Assembly: GCA_037178625.1 (NCBI GenBank)
Contig: CM074131.1
Coordinates: 1,922,001-1,986,000 of the forward strand
DNA: 64,000 nucleotides
From: Skeletonema tropicum
Taxonomy: Eukaryota; Bacillariophyta; Thalassiosirophyceae; Thalassiosirales; Thalassiosiraceae
Direction: 5' to 3'
Position 1 is the stretch's first letter. The number at the start of each line of letters is the position of its first letter. The notes below the pieces were generated by a model. It saw only the letters and a list, made by a program, of their open reading frames with translations, ran no database searches and had not been told where the DNA came from. The position numbers were made by a program, and so were the translations under genes. This document shows, piece by piece, positions 43,400-53,791 of the stretch.

Positions 43400-45526
43400 A
43401 TGAATGTTCCCGGTGATTCCAAAATGAGAGACGCAGTAGAATTATGCAGCGAACCCTGCTGCATCTCTCGAACGCGCATCATATCATCACGACGACGAAC
43501 ACTCCACTATGCAGCCTGTATCGCTTTTCTTCTATCAAGCGTATTCCTTACCGCATCTTCGTCGAATGAGCCGGTCATAGTTCCCACCATTCCCCGAAAG
43601 GAGGAAGAGCAGTTGATCAATGCCTGTGCCACTCCTAAAATCTTCAATTTTAATTTCAAGCCAACCCTCCAGCAGTCCGTTTCGCCGCGTGACACTCCTC
43701 AACTTGGTGATGGGCAGCGCAGTATGGAGGCCTCTGGACTATTTTTCGATTCTATTGATAAAGATGGAGATGGGCAAATTGAACCAGAAGAGGTTGCAAT
43801 GTTTTTAACGAATCAGATTGGGGAATTGAAAACACAACAGGCAGTAGATAGTGAAGTTGTAACTGTAATGGCGAGATTAGATCAGAATCACGACAATGGG
43901 CTAGGAATGGCAGATATGCAAGAGTATTGGATGCAATTGGAAACACTTTTGACAGCTGAGGAGGTGGCAGAGTGGATAGTATACGCTGTGCAGCTCCCGC
44001 CTAGGGTGGGGGAGATGTTTTTGGAACACTCTGTTACTGGGTATGACTTTCCAGAAATTGTCGAAAATGGTGGCAAGATTCTATCAGATGACCTTGGCAT
44101 TGATAAAGCTTCGTATCGGAATAAGATTGTCCGACAGATGAAGGTGCGGATGCTTGGAATTGGAGGCAATCCAAATATACCCCCAAAATTTGATTTCAAA
44201 TTTCAAAGTTGCAACGCTGTTACCCTATCTTGGGAACGGTCCACTGGCAGGGTGTTCCCCGTCCATAGTTATCGAATACAACGGAGAGGGATAAACTTAT
44301 TTGGGAATTTGCAAACACCAGAGAATGGCGGCATTACAGCTCACGGTCATGGTGCTTATTACTCTGCAGCGATTGGACCCAACAACTCGGATTGGACAAC
44401 TGTCTATGTTGGGAGTGACCTTGAATTTCTTGATTCTGGTCTTGAAACTGGGCACAACTACATGTACCGCATTCAGGCTTGGAATTCTGTTGGCAAGAGT
44501 GGCTGGGAAATAATCGACTTGTCCAAGGCTTTGAAGAAGCAGCGCTGCTCTACAAAGCCGAGCCCGAAGTTGACTGCGAGAGAGCCAGTTTCGTCAACAA
44601 CATTCCAGCGAAGTATTCCTCTCGATACAGTTGAAGTAGGTTGGTCCTCTCTTCCAAGGAGGCTGATGTGGGGCTCAATTGTTGTGGTTCAATGTGTCTA
44701 TCACTTCATTAGGGGCATCTTTGGTGTGATAGCAATGGGTGCTGCAATAATGCGTTTTCGTCGTGCGTCGGCGTCGTCTTCATCGCAAGCAGCAGTTGTT
44801 TTGCCATTTGTTTCGTTTTGGGAGAATGTAAACAAATTTGCAGAAAAGTGGTTGGGAAGAGAATTGATTCCAAAAACAATGCTTGGTGATAGAGTGTCAA
44901 TAGAAATGCAGGAACAACTACATGACGAACGAATTATGGCTACGGGTTTGCGGGGCTATGATCGCCTAAGAAAGAAATGCAAGGCAGATGATAATGTTGC
45001 AAATGGGCATTCTGCAAACAGAGAAGCCAGCAAAAACAGCAACAGAAGTAGATCTTCGGAAGATGTAGCATCGCCTCTTCCGAAGGAAGTAGTAGTTCGC
45101 CGTGATGCTTCTCCCATCCCAAAGAACACTTTCTTTCGGAGACGGGCACAACGAACGAGGACCCGAAGCCTTGATTCAGAGCGTAGCAATAATAATGTGT
45201 CAACAGACTCTGAGGTTGAGTCGTCGGAACGCAATGCTGTCTCGTCCGTGAAGAGTGGCAGCAGAAAGACTTCAAGGACACCTCCCAAAATTAGCAGGCA
45301 CTTTACTGACGTGGAAGATGATACCAGATGCATTGAATGTCACAAAAAATTCCAGTTTCCGAAGCGATACAAACATCATTGCTCGAGATGCATGTCCACT
45401 TTTTGTCACAAGCATGGGCGTACAACACACCCCAACATTACTAGCTGCAAAGTACCTGGAACGTGTCTCTGCAACCCATGCTTGAAAGTTTTGAAAGAGA
45501 AAAGGTCGCAATCTCAACGTTCATAA
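43400..45526 (+). CDS. EF-hand / SAM / fibronectin-III / FYVE-finger membrane protein
   Basis: 708 residues, one exon. Order: N-terminal hydrophobic anchor or signal (LHYAACIAFLLSSVFLTASS, about residues 36-55). EF-hand pair with 'DKDGDGQIEPEE' (canonical) and 'DQNHDNGLGMAD' (divergent). SAM-like domain (about 190-250: 'LTAEEVAEWIVYAVQLPPRV', 'YRNKIVRQMKVRMLG'). FN3-like domain (about 260-380: 'NAVTLSWERS', 'YMYRIQAWNSVGKSGW'). Membrane span (about 418-445: 'WGSIVVVQCVYHFIRGIFGV'). Basic Ser/Arg-rich linker. C-terminal FYVE-type zinc finger: CIEC, then 'YKHHCSRCMSTFCHKHG' and CLCNPC. FYVE fingers usually bind PI3P on endosomes. A calcium-sensing membrane adaptor is plausible but inferred. A second Met at 43424 is an alternative start. 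Confidence 0.82.
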   Translation: MNVPGDSKMRDAVELCSEPCCISRTRIISSRRRTLHYAACIAFLLSSVFLTASSSNEPVIVPTIPRKEEEQLINACATPKIFNFNFKPTLQQSVSPRDTPQLGDGQRSMEASGLFFDSIDKDGDGQIEPEEVAMFLTNQIGELKTQQAVDSEVVTVMARLDQNHDNGLGMADMQEYWMQLETLLTAEEVAEWIVYAVQLPPRVGEMFLEHSVTGYDFPEIVENGGKILSDDLGIDKASYRNKIVRQMKVRMLGIGGNPNIPPKFDFKFQSCNAVTLSWERSTGRVFPVHSYRIQRRGINLFGNLQTPENGGITAHGHGAYYSAAIGPNNSDWTTVYVGSDLEFLDSGLETGHNYMYRIQAWNSVGKSGWEIIDLSKALKKQRCSTKPSPKLTAREPVSSTTFQRSIPLDTVEVGWSSLPRRLMWGSIVVVQCVYHFIRGIFGVIAMGAAIMRFRRASASSSSQAAVVLPFVSFWENVNKFAEKWLGRELIPKTMLGDRVSIEMQEQLHDERIMATGLRGYDRLRKKCKADDNVANGHSANREASKNSNRSRSSEDVASPLPKEVVVRRDASPIPKNTFFRRRAQRTRTRSLDSERSNNNVSTDSEVESSERNAVSSVKSGSRKTSRTPPKISRHFTDVEDDTRCIECHKKFQFPKRYKHHCSRCMSTFCHKHGRTTHPNITSCKVPGTCLCNPCLKVLKEKRSQSQRS

Positions 45527-46512
45527 GTGTGTGCACAAAGAATTATATTCAGACGTACATAGATACTGACGATGTATGCGAAGGTTGGCTCAAAATCCGC
45601 CCAGGAAATCAGAGTTGGAGCTCCAATACTCTTGCAGAAACTAGAAGTAGATCAATAGAGGGCTCAGAACTCTAATCATACTATTGAGACACTTGCACTA
45701 CAACTACATCTATACTTAAACTGACGCGCGGTGCGTGCGTGCGTGTGTGTGTGTACATCATGTCCGTTAGTTAATAGCCAAATGTTAGGAGTAGTTAGTA
45801 GCCAAAATTTGGTTAAATTTTGGCGAGGTTGTTTCTTCTCTCAATCTACACAAATTTCACGTAGCGGGGGTTGAGTTTGGGAGCATGTGACAGCCAGTCC
45901 CAGTGTCACATTTTGAGGTGTATCTAACACGAAGCGGATCGATTGAGTTTGGTAGTGTCACATTCAGGGGGTTGAGTTTGGGAGTGTCACAAAAAATAAT
46001 TATCATCACAGTGCACATGTACCTACTTTTAGAAGTAGTGGATGCAGGTGCCCAGTAGAAGCGTTTTCTTGCAGCGGCAACGAGTTCAGGGTAGGAGCAA
46101 GAATAGATTGGACGGTGGGTACAAGCAACATATATAAGCATTCATGAGAAGTGGCTTCTTGAGGTGCAGCTACTTCTTTGGCAGGAGCGAGTGGTAAGCA
46201 TGTTGCAAGGGAATATAAGAAGTGACTTGAGAGTGTAACATTTTTTGTGCGTACTGACGCGGGACGCGCTAGCACGCGAAGCGGCTAGTACTTATTATAC
46301 TTACCAGTGGCAACTCTGATACAACTCGTTATATGTAACAGAAATTTTAAAGTACGTCTGGTGGGCCCTCAAGAGGCGACATTATCTACGCTAAGTGATA
46401 ACGAACATGTGCTGCAGTAGCTATTATTTCCCAGATCGCACCCCAAGCCTGCTATCTTTCAAGCAGGCCAGGATTAACAACGTCAACCTATTCAGGTCGT
46501 TTGTGGTGTCGA
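45527..46512. other. Gene-poor region with short repeats
   Basis: Three copies of a GTTGAGTTTGG(G/T)AG...GTGTCAC phrase lie at about 45868, 45945 and 45968. The inverted copy of the 30.9-kb mini-element interior is at 46335-46359. A TG/CG-rich run is at about 45725-45755. No host gene was recognised. Confidence 0.45.
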
Positions 46513-46953
46513 TTACTCGACTGGGTCGAAAACTTCATCTATTCTCACTTGGTTTGGTTCAAGGCGTAACACTTCGCTGTCTGCTTGCTCCCTAGCTTCT
46601 CTCACAATATTGCGAGGTGGTGGAGGTTGTGGTGGTGCCGATTCGATTTCTGGAAAGTAATCATTGATGAGTCGCTGCCCTGGCAATAGTGTGTACTTAT
46701 CACGTTCCCATGCCTTCACCGCCTCTTCGATATGGTGAAGCCATAGTCGTCTTGTAGCTGGTCTCATTCGCAGAATCTCATGTAATTGCATTTTCGCCAT
46801 ATCTCGTTGATGTGCTGGTAATAGTTCATGACGATGTTTATGATACCACGTATCAGAGTTGGAACTTTCGAGGTTTTCCTTTCTGTCTAATTTGCAGGGG
46901 GGCGGGCAAGAACGCGGTTCCAGCCCCCTGTCAAAGTATGTACATAAGGCCAA
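46513..46953 (-). CDS. Probable transposable-element-derived ORF fragment
   Basis: 146 residues: a helical, basic segment (HELLPAHQRDMAKMQLHEIL, RPATRRLWLHHIEEAVKAWE), then 'LLPGQRLINDYFPEIESAPP' and a proline-rich tail. The style resembles C-terminal pieces of retroelement or transposon polyproteins found in diatom genomes. No catalytic motif is visible and no partner ORF is intact nearby. It is in repeat-rich surroundings with no clear host gene context. Confidence 0.4.
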   Translation of the reverse strand: MALCTYFDRGLEPRSCPPPCKLDRKENLESSNSDTWYHKHRHELLPAHQRDMAKMQLHEILRMRPATRRLWLHHIEEAVKAWERDKYTLLPGQRLINDYFPEIESAPPQPPPPRNIVREAREQADSEVLRLEPNQVRIDEVFDPVE

Positions 46954-47480
46954 TTGTCGAGAAAATGATAGTAAAAGGGAGTAAAACGCTTTTTACACTG
47001 AGATTTTTCACTGCCTGATCTTAGTCGTGAAAAAACACAAGTTCAAGTATAAAACACGAGTTCAATAAAGAGTAGTCAACCAAAGTTTCTAGTCGTAAAA
47101 AACAAAAGTTCAAGTATGTACCGTTTGCTCCCGTGATTCCTTCGTCCATCAAGTGAAGTACTTACTCCTGAGTAGATAGGAGTACTTACCTGTAGCAAGC
47201 GTGCTGAAAATATTCCTGCACAGCCCTCTCTGTGCTTGAAGTTTCGCCAGAAGTTTTAGGACAATGCTCAAAACCTCGGATAAACAAAATTACTTAGCCT
47301 ATGGTAAGTATTTAGCCGTTTTACTCCCATGCAAAAAGGAGGAGTTACCCCGCCCCCTTGCTGGTTTTTCTCTTGACAGACGGGTCTTAAGTATGCCTTT
47401 GAACTATGCAGTTTGTACGATATTGCACCACTCCTCAGCATGCCAGCTGATTCCACTTCTCCATAACCGACAGCCAACTT
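46954..47480. other. Intergenic DNA with a direct-repeat pair
   Basis: Two copies of an AGTCGT(G/A)AAAAAACACAAGT-like phrase, each followed by TCAAGTAT, lie at about 47023-47051 and 47090-47117. The TAGTCGTAAAAA part recurs near 50702. No gene was recognised. Confidence 0.45.
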
Positions 47481-48000
47481 GCATATAAGCCCAGACAGTC
47501 TCCGTTCCCGCCACCAATTCGTCGGCCGGGCCCATTTTTTAGAGACCTCCACCATGGCGGCCGCCTGACTAGCCCATAACTTTAATTTCTACTATAACGG
47601 AGATATATGCTGAACCAATGATGCAGACCTGTAGAGTATACTTATGAGATCATATGGTATCCAAGAATCGTACTTATATCTTATTTTCTCGCCGAGATAT
47701 GCATTTTGGGGTTTACTATGGGCATGCCTGCCAAATTTGTCCATCAGTAAAGTTAGACAAGCTCATAGTAAACCCCAAAATGCATATCTCGGCGAGAAAA
47801 TAAGATATTACTACGATTCTTTGATACCATATGCTCTCCTAAACATACTCTACAGGTAAGTATCAATGGTATAGTATATATCTGCTTCATAATAAAAGTT
47901 ATCGAGAATAAAATATAGGGGCTTATTAGGCGGCCGTCATGGTGGAGGTCTAAAAAAAATGGGCCCGGCCGACGGATTTGAGGTCTGTCTGGGCTTATGC
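47481..48000. repeat. 520-bp fold-back palindrome
   Basis: Two arms of about 240-250 bases are inverted copies around a ~30-base spacer near 47735-47765. The outer ends read GCATATAAGCCCAGACAG and CTGTCTGGGCTTATGC. Nearest the centre, about 50 bases are almost identical (ATCTTATTTTCTCGCCGAGA onwards on the left). The middle of the arms is diverged by substitutions and indels. It would form a long hairpin as DNA or RNA. It resembles a fold-back or MITE-type element. Confidence 0.85.
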
Positions 48001-49513
48001 TGTCTTAAATCAACAAACCCATGAGGTAGATTTTTTTGTGTACGTAGGAATCGTCCAAGAAGCGGTACCAAAGTGGCGCCAACGATCATCGAGCACATCG
48101 TCACCATGGGATTTCCGTCCGATTATCGTACTTTACTAGAGGCATGGTGTTATTATATAAAAGATATAATGCTCGGGGTATTAATATGGATATATATGAA
48201 TGTATGAAGTGACTTGTTATGTACCGATTTTTACATTTGATGTAAAATAAAAGCCAATCAGTGCACATGGATGTGTATCCTCATCTCCTCCGTGAGCAAT
48301 GAACGATGGTGCTATAACAAATATTTCAGCACTATCGACACCAAACACTGTTAAAATAACGATTATACAGTTATGCTATGAATGTGTATATCTTTTTGTT
48401 GCATAATAATTATTTTTGATGCCCACAGATCCCTGTCATTCAACACAAACACTTGTGTTTGAACACCTATCTCCTACAAGAGAATACACTTTGTGCATTA
48501 CAACGATGTCAGCAGTGACCATATGCAGCTTTATCCGTCAACCATTACTTCATTGAAACCGGAGAATCATAACAAGTCACTGACGATTCCACTCCGATCT
48601 ATTCAGAGCAACGTAGCGCCATAACAACAGCCTTCTTCGGAGACAATATGTGCACTTATTCCACCCTAATTGAACTTCAAGTCACACAACTATGACCCTG
48701 TCTCTTCAATCAAATGAAATAGTTGCTGTGCCGTTGCTGTCGGATGGTGAGGTTGGATTAAACAACGAAACCATTGCAGTTTGTTCGAGGAATGGCCATG
48801 TGTTGGGCTATGGTGATACCAAGGCTGAGTTCGCCGATGGTAGTGTAGTCAGTGAAATCGGATCTCCTTAACAGCTCCACGGCACAAAGCGATCCTTACA
48901 TATTATTGAGAGCTCTCCTGTCGTGTTTAGTTGTCTCGTCATGATCAGAGGTCGGATTAGAGCAAAGAAATGGGTGACATTTGTGTGTAATCGATGATGT
49001 GATGTGCAGCAGCAACGTGGTGCCTGACGGAGTGCTATGTCCATATGAAGTCACTAACAATGAATCACACCGACACTAGATGTCTATATGTATAAGCGGC
49101 GGCGAGGGTTGATGGAGAGAGGCCGATTGTACCATTCATATTGAGTGGAATTGGACGATGATGCTACGATGATGGTAATTTGCGCTGCTATAGCGGCATT
49201 TTGATTTACGTCTCCAATCTTTAATAACTAAGTTGGGTAGGCTCGGCTTTGGATTCCTTGTGTTCTAAGCTATTCATGGACTACCATACCCAACCTACTG
49301 TGGATGTAATGGAAGAGGTGCGATTTTTTATGTTATGGCACTTTTATGGCGGAAATGGTGCCATGGCGTGGTGGATTGTCGCGGTGGTGGAACTTTTTGG
49401 TGGTGGCCAAAAACACATTTGGGGGCTCTTCTGACCTTCTCAAGTGCCGGATGGAGCTACATACTATTCCTACCTACATAGGCAACCCCGTGGGGTCCGT
49501 GATTTAAGACAGC
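47999..49513. mobile_element. Candidate 1.5-kb DNA element with 14-bp inverted ends
   Basis: GCTGTCTTAAATCA begins at 47999, and its exact reverse complement ends at 49513. TAT lies outside each end (47996-47998 and 49514-49516), possibly a 3-bp duplication. A looser match continues inside both ends (TACGTAGGAATCG against GTAGGTAGGAATAG). No transposase was recognised; the only ORF of note is 48692-48871. A three-base duplication would suit PIF/Harbinger-like elements, but this is tentative. The left end abuts the fold-back palindrome. Confidence 0.5.
48692..48871 (+). CDS. Small hypothetical ORF inside the candidate element
   Basis: 59 residues, MTLSLQSNEIVAVPLLSDGE onwards, ending VVSEIGSP. 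Composition is protein-like, with no Lys/Asn-rich bias, but no family was recognised. It could be a residue of a decayed gene carried in the element. There is no support beyond the open frame. Confidence 0.25.
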   Translation: MTLSLQSNEIVAVPLLSDGEVGLNNETIAVCSRNGHVLGYGDTKAEFADGSVVSEIGSP

Positions 49514-50930
49514 TATATGATTTCAGCAACACACACGTCCGTACATAAGTTACTGTACTAGTATCTCAGTATCTACGACATGTCTACAAAGTGTCTACGA
49601 TGTGTCTATGTTGTATCGACGGTACGGTACACAAGACACAGACACTATTATTTTTTGAACGTTGACGAAGTGTCTACCAGTGTACCATGTGATGATTAGA
49701 AGTGTTGACCGCCCTATCTTTCTGCAGACACTCAGGTGGCCCTAACAAGTCCTCCGCATGGATGATCTTTTCTTATTCAACTCTAAAGACATGTTTTTTG
49801 GATGATACATGGTGTATGTGTGATAACCTAATCACGGCTTCTAGCCACGGTCTTCTCCAAAGTTCAAGTGCCTCCACTCAATAAACAGATCCCTAGCATT
49901 TAAGCTTCCATGTCACAAACAATTTCAATTAATTTATCTGCATCGGGAACACAGAGATTGGTGTGCCATTGCCATTGTAACTGCCGGTTCTTCTTTTCAG
50001 AATATTTTTGCACAGTTCTTTCTTCTATCTGTTACATTGAACATTGAGCAAGATGGGCAGACAAGAGCACAAAGCATTATTAAGAGCATGTGAGTTTTCA
50101 ACACTTTGAGGGATTGTTCAGTCCAACCAATATTGTCTTCCTCTTTCTCACAGTTGACATTAGACGGAGGCACCGCTTGTTAAGCTGACACAGAGGCACT
50201 GCTTGTGCAGCAGGCAGAGATTGCCACTCAAATATTGCATCTTGCAGAAGCACTCTGTTGCTTTTGAAGGTGGGATACATCTCTATTGCTTTCTTGTTCT
50301 CCGCGGCAGGTGTGGGGTGTGGTTACTGGTGACAGTGCATCACACAAGCAGAAGAGTACCATTACCATAACACCATGGGTGTAAAATTTCAATTGACGAA
50401 TGTACCCATGATGTGTGTCACTCAACTTCGTGCCGCAAATAATACTCAAGTACTTACTAATCCTATGAACCTATTGACAACCTGAGGAACGACCATCTAA
50501 GCACCATTATCAGTTGATAAATTGCTTTGAGGAGGAAATGTCTACGAATTGTCTACCGTGTGTCAACCGTCGACACTTGAGCTGTTAAGTATATACGAAG
50601 TGTCAACTAAGTGTCTACAAGTGTCTTCAAGTGTCTACAATTTATATTATTATTTGTCTTCAAGTGTCTACAATGTGTCAAGTTCAAGTCTGTGTCTTTT
50701 TTAGTCGTAAAAATGTTGAACTTCGAGGTCAGATCTTCAAGTTGGGTGCATATTGAACTTTTACAACTCGCGGAGAAACAACAAAGCACCTGAGATTCCG
50801 CGCGCAGCGTCGTTCCACAGGTAGGGTCAACAGGATTCCCCGGTTCCACTTCTCCGTAACAAGCGACATAGACACGACAACGACGAACACATTAAGATGA
50901 TGGGAGTGAAAAAAACACAATCATTGTAGT
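49514..50930. other. Gene-poor region with clustered GTGTCTAC motifs
   Basis: Many copies of AAGTGTCTAC(A/G)A-like decamers lie at about 49565-49680 and again at 50535-50675, in the same orientation, separated by about 0.9 kb. These look like short direct repeats flanking or forming part of an old element. No gene was recognised. The promoter of the HSF gene lies at the right end. Confidence 0.45.
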
Positions 50931-52508
50931 ATGCCTTCAGATAGTTCTGCCAGAGATGCCGAGCAGCGGAGGAATGACGAGTCATACAGCTCTGAAATGC
51001 GCCCATCAGCAGAGCCGTTCGCTACCTCTTCAATAGTCTTACCTTCAGCTGACTCCTCTGTAGAAGACGAACAGAAACCAGCTGCAAAGGAGTATGCATC
51101 GTTGTCTAATGGTATGAGAATTTTAACTGCTGCTGCAACAGCAACGCAATCACCAAATACAACAGCCTCATCCCCGGCATCAACACAAGTTATAACTAGT
51201 TCTAAGAAACGGAAGAAGGGGCATAATCACGAGAACGAAAGTCGGTTCAGTTTCAGAGAACCGTTTCTTGACAAGGTGAGTTGTAAGATGATTTGCAAAG
51301 TATGCTTCGAGCTCAGTCTACTGTTTGTCTGACCTTTTATCTTTTTACATTGCAGCTGAGGCTCATGCTAGACAACGAAACTGTTGCCGACAGTGGCTCC
51401 ATCCAGTGGTTGGATGGAGAAGATGCCTTCGTCATTTTAGATCAAAACAGGTTTGAGAAGGTTTGTTCTGCAAAAGTTGTTGCCTTGCTACTTTCTCCCG
51501 ACGCCCTTCTGTTTCTGTCAGTACGCGCTTACATCATTGTATCTTGTATCCATCTACTCCTTGTCTTTCACGCTTTTTTACCAGGATATTATTCCCAAGT
51601 ATTTTACTCCAATCATCTTCCAAAGTTTTCTCCGCAAATTATATCGATGGGGTTTCAAGAGGATTACTACCACACATGCTGGTAGTTACAAGTTCGCTTC
51701 TGCCACTTTCACCAGAAGTCCTGCTCCTAGCACAACGTTAAATGGTACAGTAGGACCTGCTGGCATTGCTGTTAGTTCAACAGGACAGGCTCCATTCTTA
51801 TCTGCATCAAATGACAGTGCATTGGCGATGTTGTTGCATCAACAGTCAGCAGCTAATGCGCAACCAAATCAGCTCTACCTTTCTTTGCTTGCCCAACTTC
51901 AAAGAAGCCTGCAGCCAGCCGTCACTCAAGACAACCATCTAATTGCAGTTTTGACAAATGCAATTGCTCAACAAACCTTGCCTCAGATCCAAATGCAACA
52001 GCAGATCAATCAAAACCAGACTACTTCGATTCTGCAAAGTCTCTTGGCGCAACAGCCTGTAAATCAAAGTGTGCTACACAGCCTGCCATCAAACGCGTTT
52101 TCACCTGCTCCGATTCATAATCTCATGATGAGCTCTTTAGGCCCAGCTTCCCAAAACCCTCTCGCATCACTTCTCAACCGAAACCAAGCTCGGAACGCAA
52201 ACGCATCCACGCCTGGCACTGCACCTTCATTTGAACAAGCATTGTCACTATTGAGTGCCATCCAAAATTCAATCACAGCCACAGCGGCTAGTACCGCCCA
52301 TCAAGAACAGGGCAGCGCTATGGTTACTGTTGAAAGTCAATCATCCGCGAGGACTAACGACCCGAGAATCATGTTGCAACGAAGTCAATTAGACTCCTCT
52401 GGACAGCCTCAGCGGCGATCTGTAGTGTTAGCCTATCCAGCAGGTTGCTTCTCAGCGAATATTGGTGCTATGATGAAGGTGAGCACAGTTCTGAAATCCT
52501 CTCAGTGA
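50931..52508 (+). CDS. Heat-shock-factor-type transcription factor
   Basis: Diatoms have a large HSF family of nuclear DNA-binding regulators. Three exons: 50931-51275, 51356-51460 and 51585-52508, with introns of 80 and 124 bases (GTGAGT...TTGCAG; GTTTGT...TACCAG), both phase 0. The N-terminus is Ser/Thr/Ala-rich with a basic KKRKK patch. The HSF domain spans all three exons: 'FREPFLDK', 'LRLMLDNETVADSGSIQWLD', 'AFVILDQNRFEK', then 'DIIPKYFTPIIFQSFLRKLY' and 'RWGFKRI', the recognition-helix region. A long Gln/Asn/Ser-rich tail follows, typical of an activation region. A GTGAGC donor at 52479 may splice to an unseen last exon; otherwise the frame ends at 52508, at the edge of a repeat. No trimerisation coiled coil is obvious. 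Confidence 0.85.
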
Positions 52509-52710
52509 GCTGAGTTCAAATCCGGGGTGTATCTGAGGTAGTTTCGAATCATGGTGCGATGAATTTGTGCTATGGAACCAAAGACCCAAGGAAACTGGAT
52601 ATGGGGACCTTTTGGGGGGTTAACCCTTAAGGCAAGCTAGAAGTGGGGCTAACAAATTATTTTTATAAAAAATTAGATACAACACAGATTCGAACTCAGC
52701 TCACAGAGAG
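52499..52710. repeat. Inverted pair of tRNA-like (B-box) segments
   Basis: Bases 52499-52534 match the reverse complement of 52675-52710 at 31 of 36 positions. Each contains a Pol III B-box-like core (GAGTTCAAATCC; GAGTTCGAATC). They flank about 140 bases. They read like the 3' part of a tRNA gene embedded in a SINE, present in both orientations. Neither folds as a proper tRNA T-arm, so no tRNA gene is called. Confidence 0.55.
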
Positions 52711-52860
52711 CAGCATTTTAAGCACCTTTACATGGTAGTTTACCCCCGTGGCGGCTGAGAAGCAATAATTGGCAATATATTGGATAGGGTAACACTACAG
52801 ATCGCCCAGCCAAATCAAAACTTAAGAAAAAGGAAACATCAACATAAGCCTTCATAAAAT

Positions 52861-53060
52861 AGTCTTAGTGGTTGATAGTGTGTGTTATCAACAAAACTAG
52901 ACAACGAGTCCAAGAGTAGGACTCGCCATGTGTCTAGCCCGCTTGTCGACATGATAGGCTTAGTGGTTGATAGTGTTATCAACAAGACCGGACAGGAAGC
53001 GAATGCAAACCTGAAGCGTCAAAAATCTGAAAGGTTACGGTTTTAATCCCTTTCCGTTTT
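52861..53060 (+). repeat. Probable tRNA-derived SINE remnants
   Basis: The phrase CTTAGTGGTTGATAGTG...TTATCAACAA occurs twice, at about 52864 and 52959. The second copy is preceded by AGG and reads as an A-box-like GGCTTAGTGG. It is followed about 75 bases later by a weak B-box-like GGTTTTAATCC (53039-53049). The GTTGATA/TATCAAC pair forms a small hairpin. Fits a tRNA-derived short interspersed element; there is no poly-A or clear end. Confidence 0.45.
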
Positions 53061-53791
53061 GCACTATGTTGGCCTTACTTGCTTGGATAGTGGAATGGTG
53101 TCTTGTACCAGTAGATGCGAGTTGAGATCAATCCTCTCAGCCAACCATCAACTAACCAACGCGAGTCTTTGGTCTTTGCTTGTTTTTCTTGGCTGGCTTG
53201 AGTCTTGAGTCTGATTTCTGATTGAAATACCAGCAGCGACGGGAGGACAATTCATGTCCTGCATATTATCTTCTGCTTAATTGAACCTGAAGGAGTCGTC
53301 GGTACTTATATATGAAACAACAATCCCCACAAAAGAATGAAGCGGGAGGAAGGAGGAAGGAGGAGCCCCTACCACTCTATATAAACTAAAAATAAAATTA
53401 AAAGTTCCAAAAACGTTTTGCATAGGAGTATAATATGGAATATGGAATCCTTTTCTCTGTGATTTCAGAGTTCCAAGTACTTATGCACTGTGATCTGATA
53501 CTAATTAATTAAGTACTTTATGGAAGGTAGTAATATTCATATCATATGAATATCCTTGACAAAAATTGAAATATTTTGTCAACGAAATAAGTAGTTTAAA
53601 AACACAGCACACAGCCAGCACAACTCACACCCGCCCGATCCCCCTCCGATCCCCCCCTGTTGCTTTCCCTGTTGCTACATGCTACATGCTATAAGGTATG
53701 AAAGAAGTAAGAAGCACCATAATAATAATAGTTTCCAGATCATATTATCATCTATCTCTAGAGCAATAAATCTCCCAGGTGACCTAAGACT
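53061..53791. other. Intergenic region upstream of the second TLDc gene
   Basis: A/T-rich with purine-rich GGAGGAAGGAGGAAGGAGGAG at about 53344-53366 and an imperfect palindrome around 53530-53555 (ATTCATATCATATGAATAT). No gene was recognised. Confidence 0.45.

Noticed and set aside
45857..46275. Overlapping ORFs of 89-94 residues on the minus strand as genes
   Set aside because: They overlap each other in different frames across short repeats and show no family features.
47268..47555. Minus-strand 95-residue ORF overlapping the fold-back element
   Set aside because: It crosses from unique DNA into the palindrome arm and has no domain features.
52675..52770. Intact tRNA gene on the minus strand
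   Set aside because: A B-box-like core is present, but the T-stem does not pair and no acceptor or anticodon arm can be formed.
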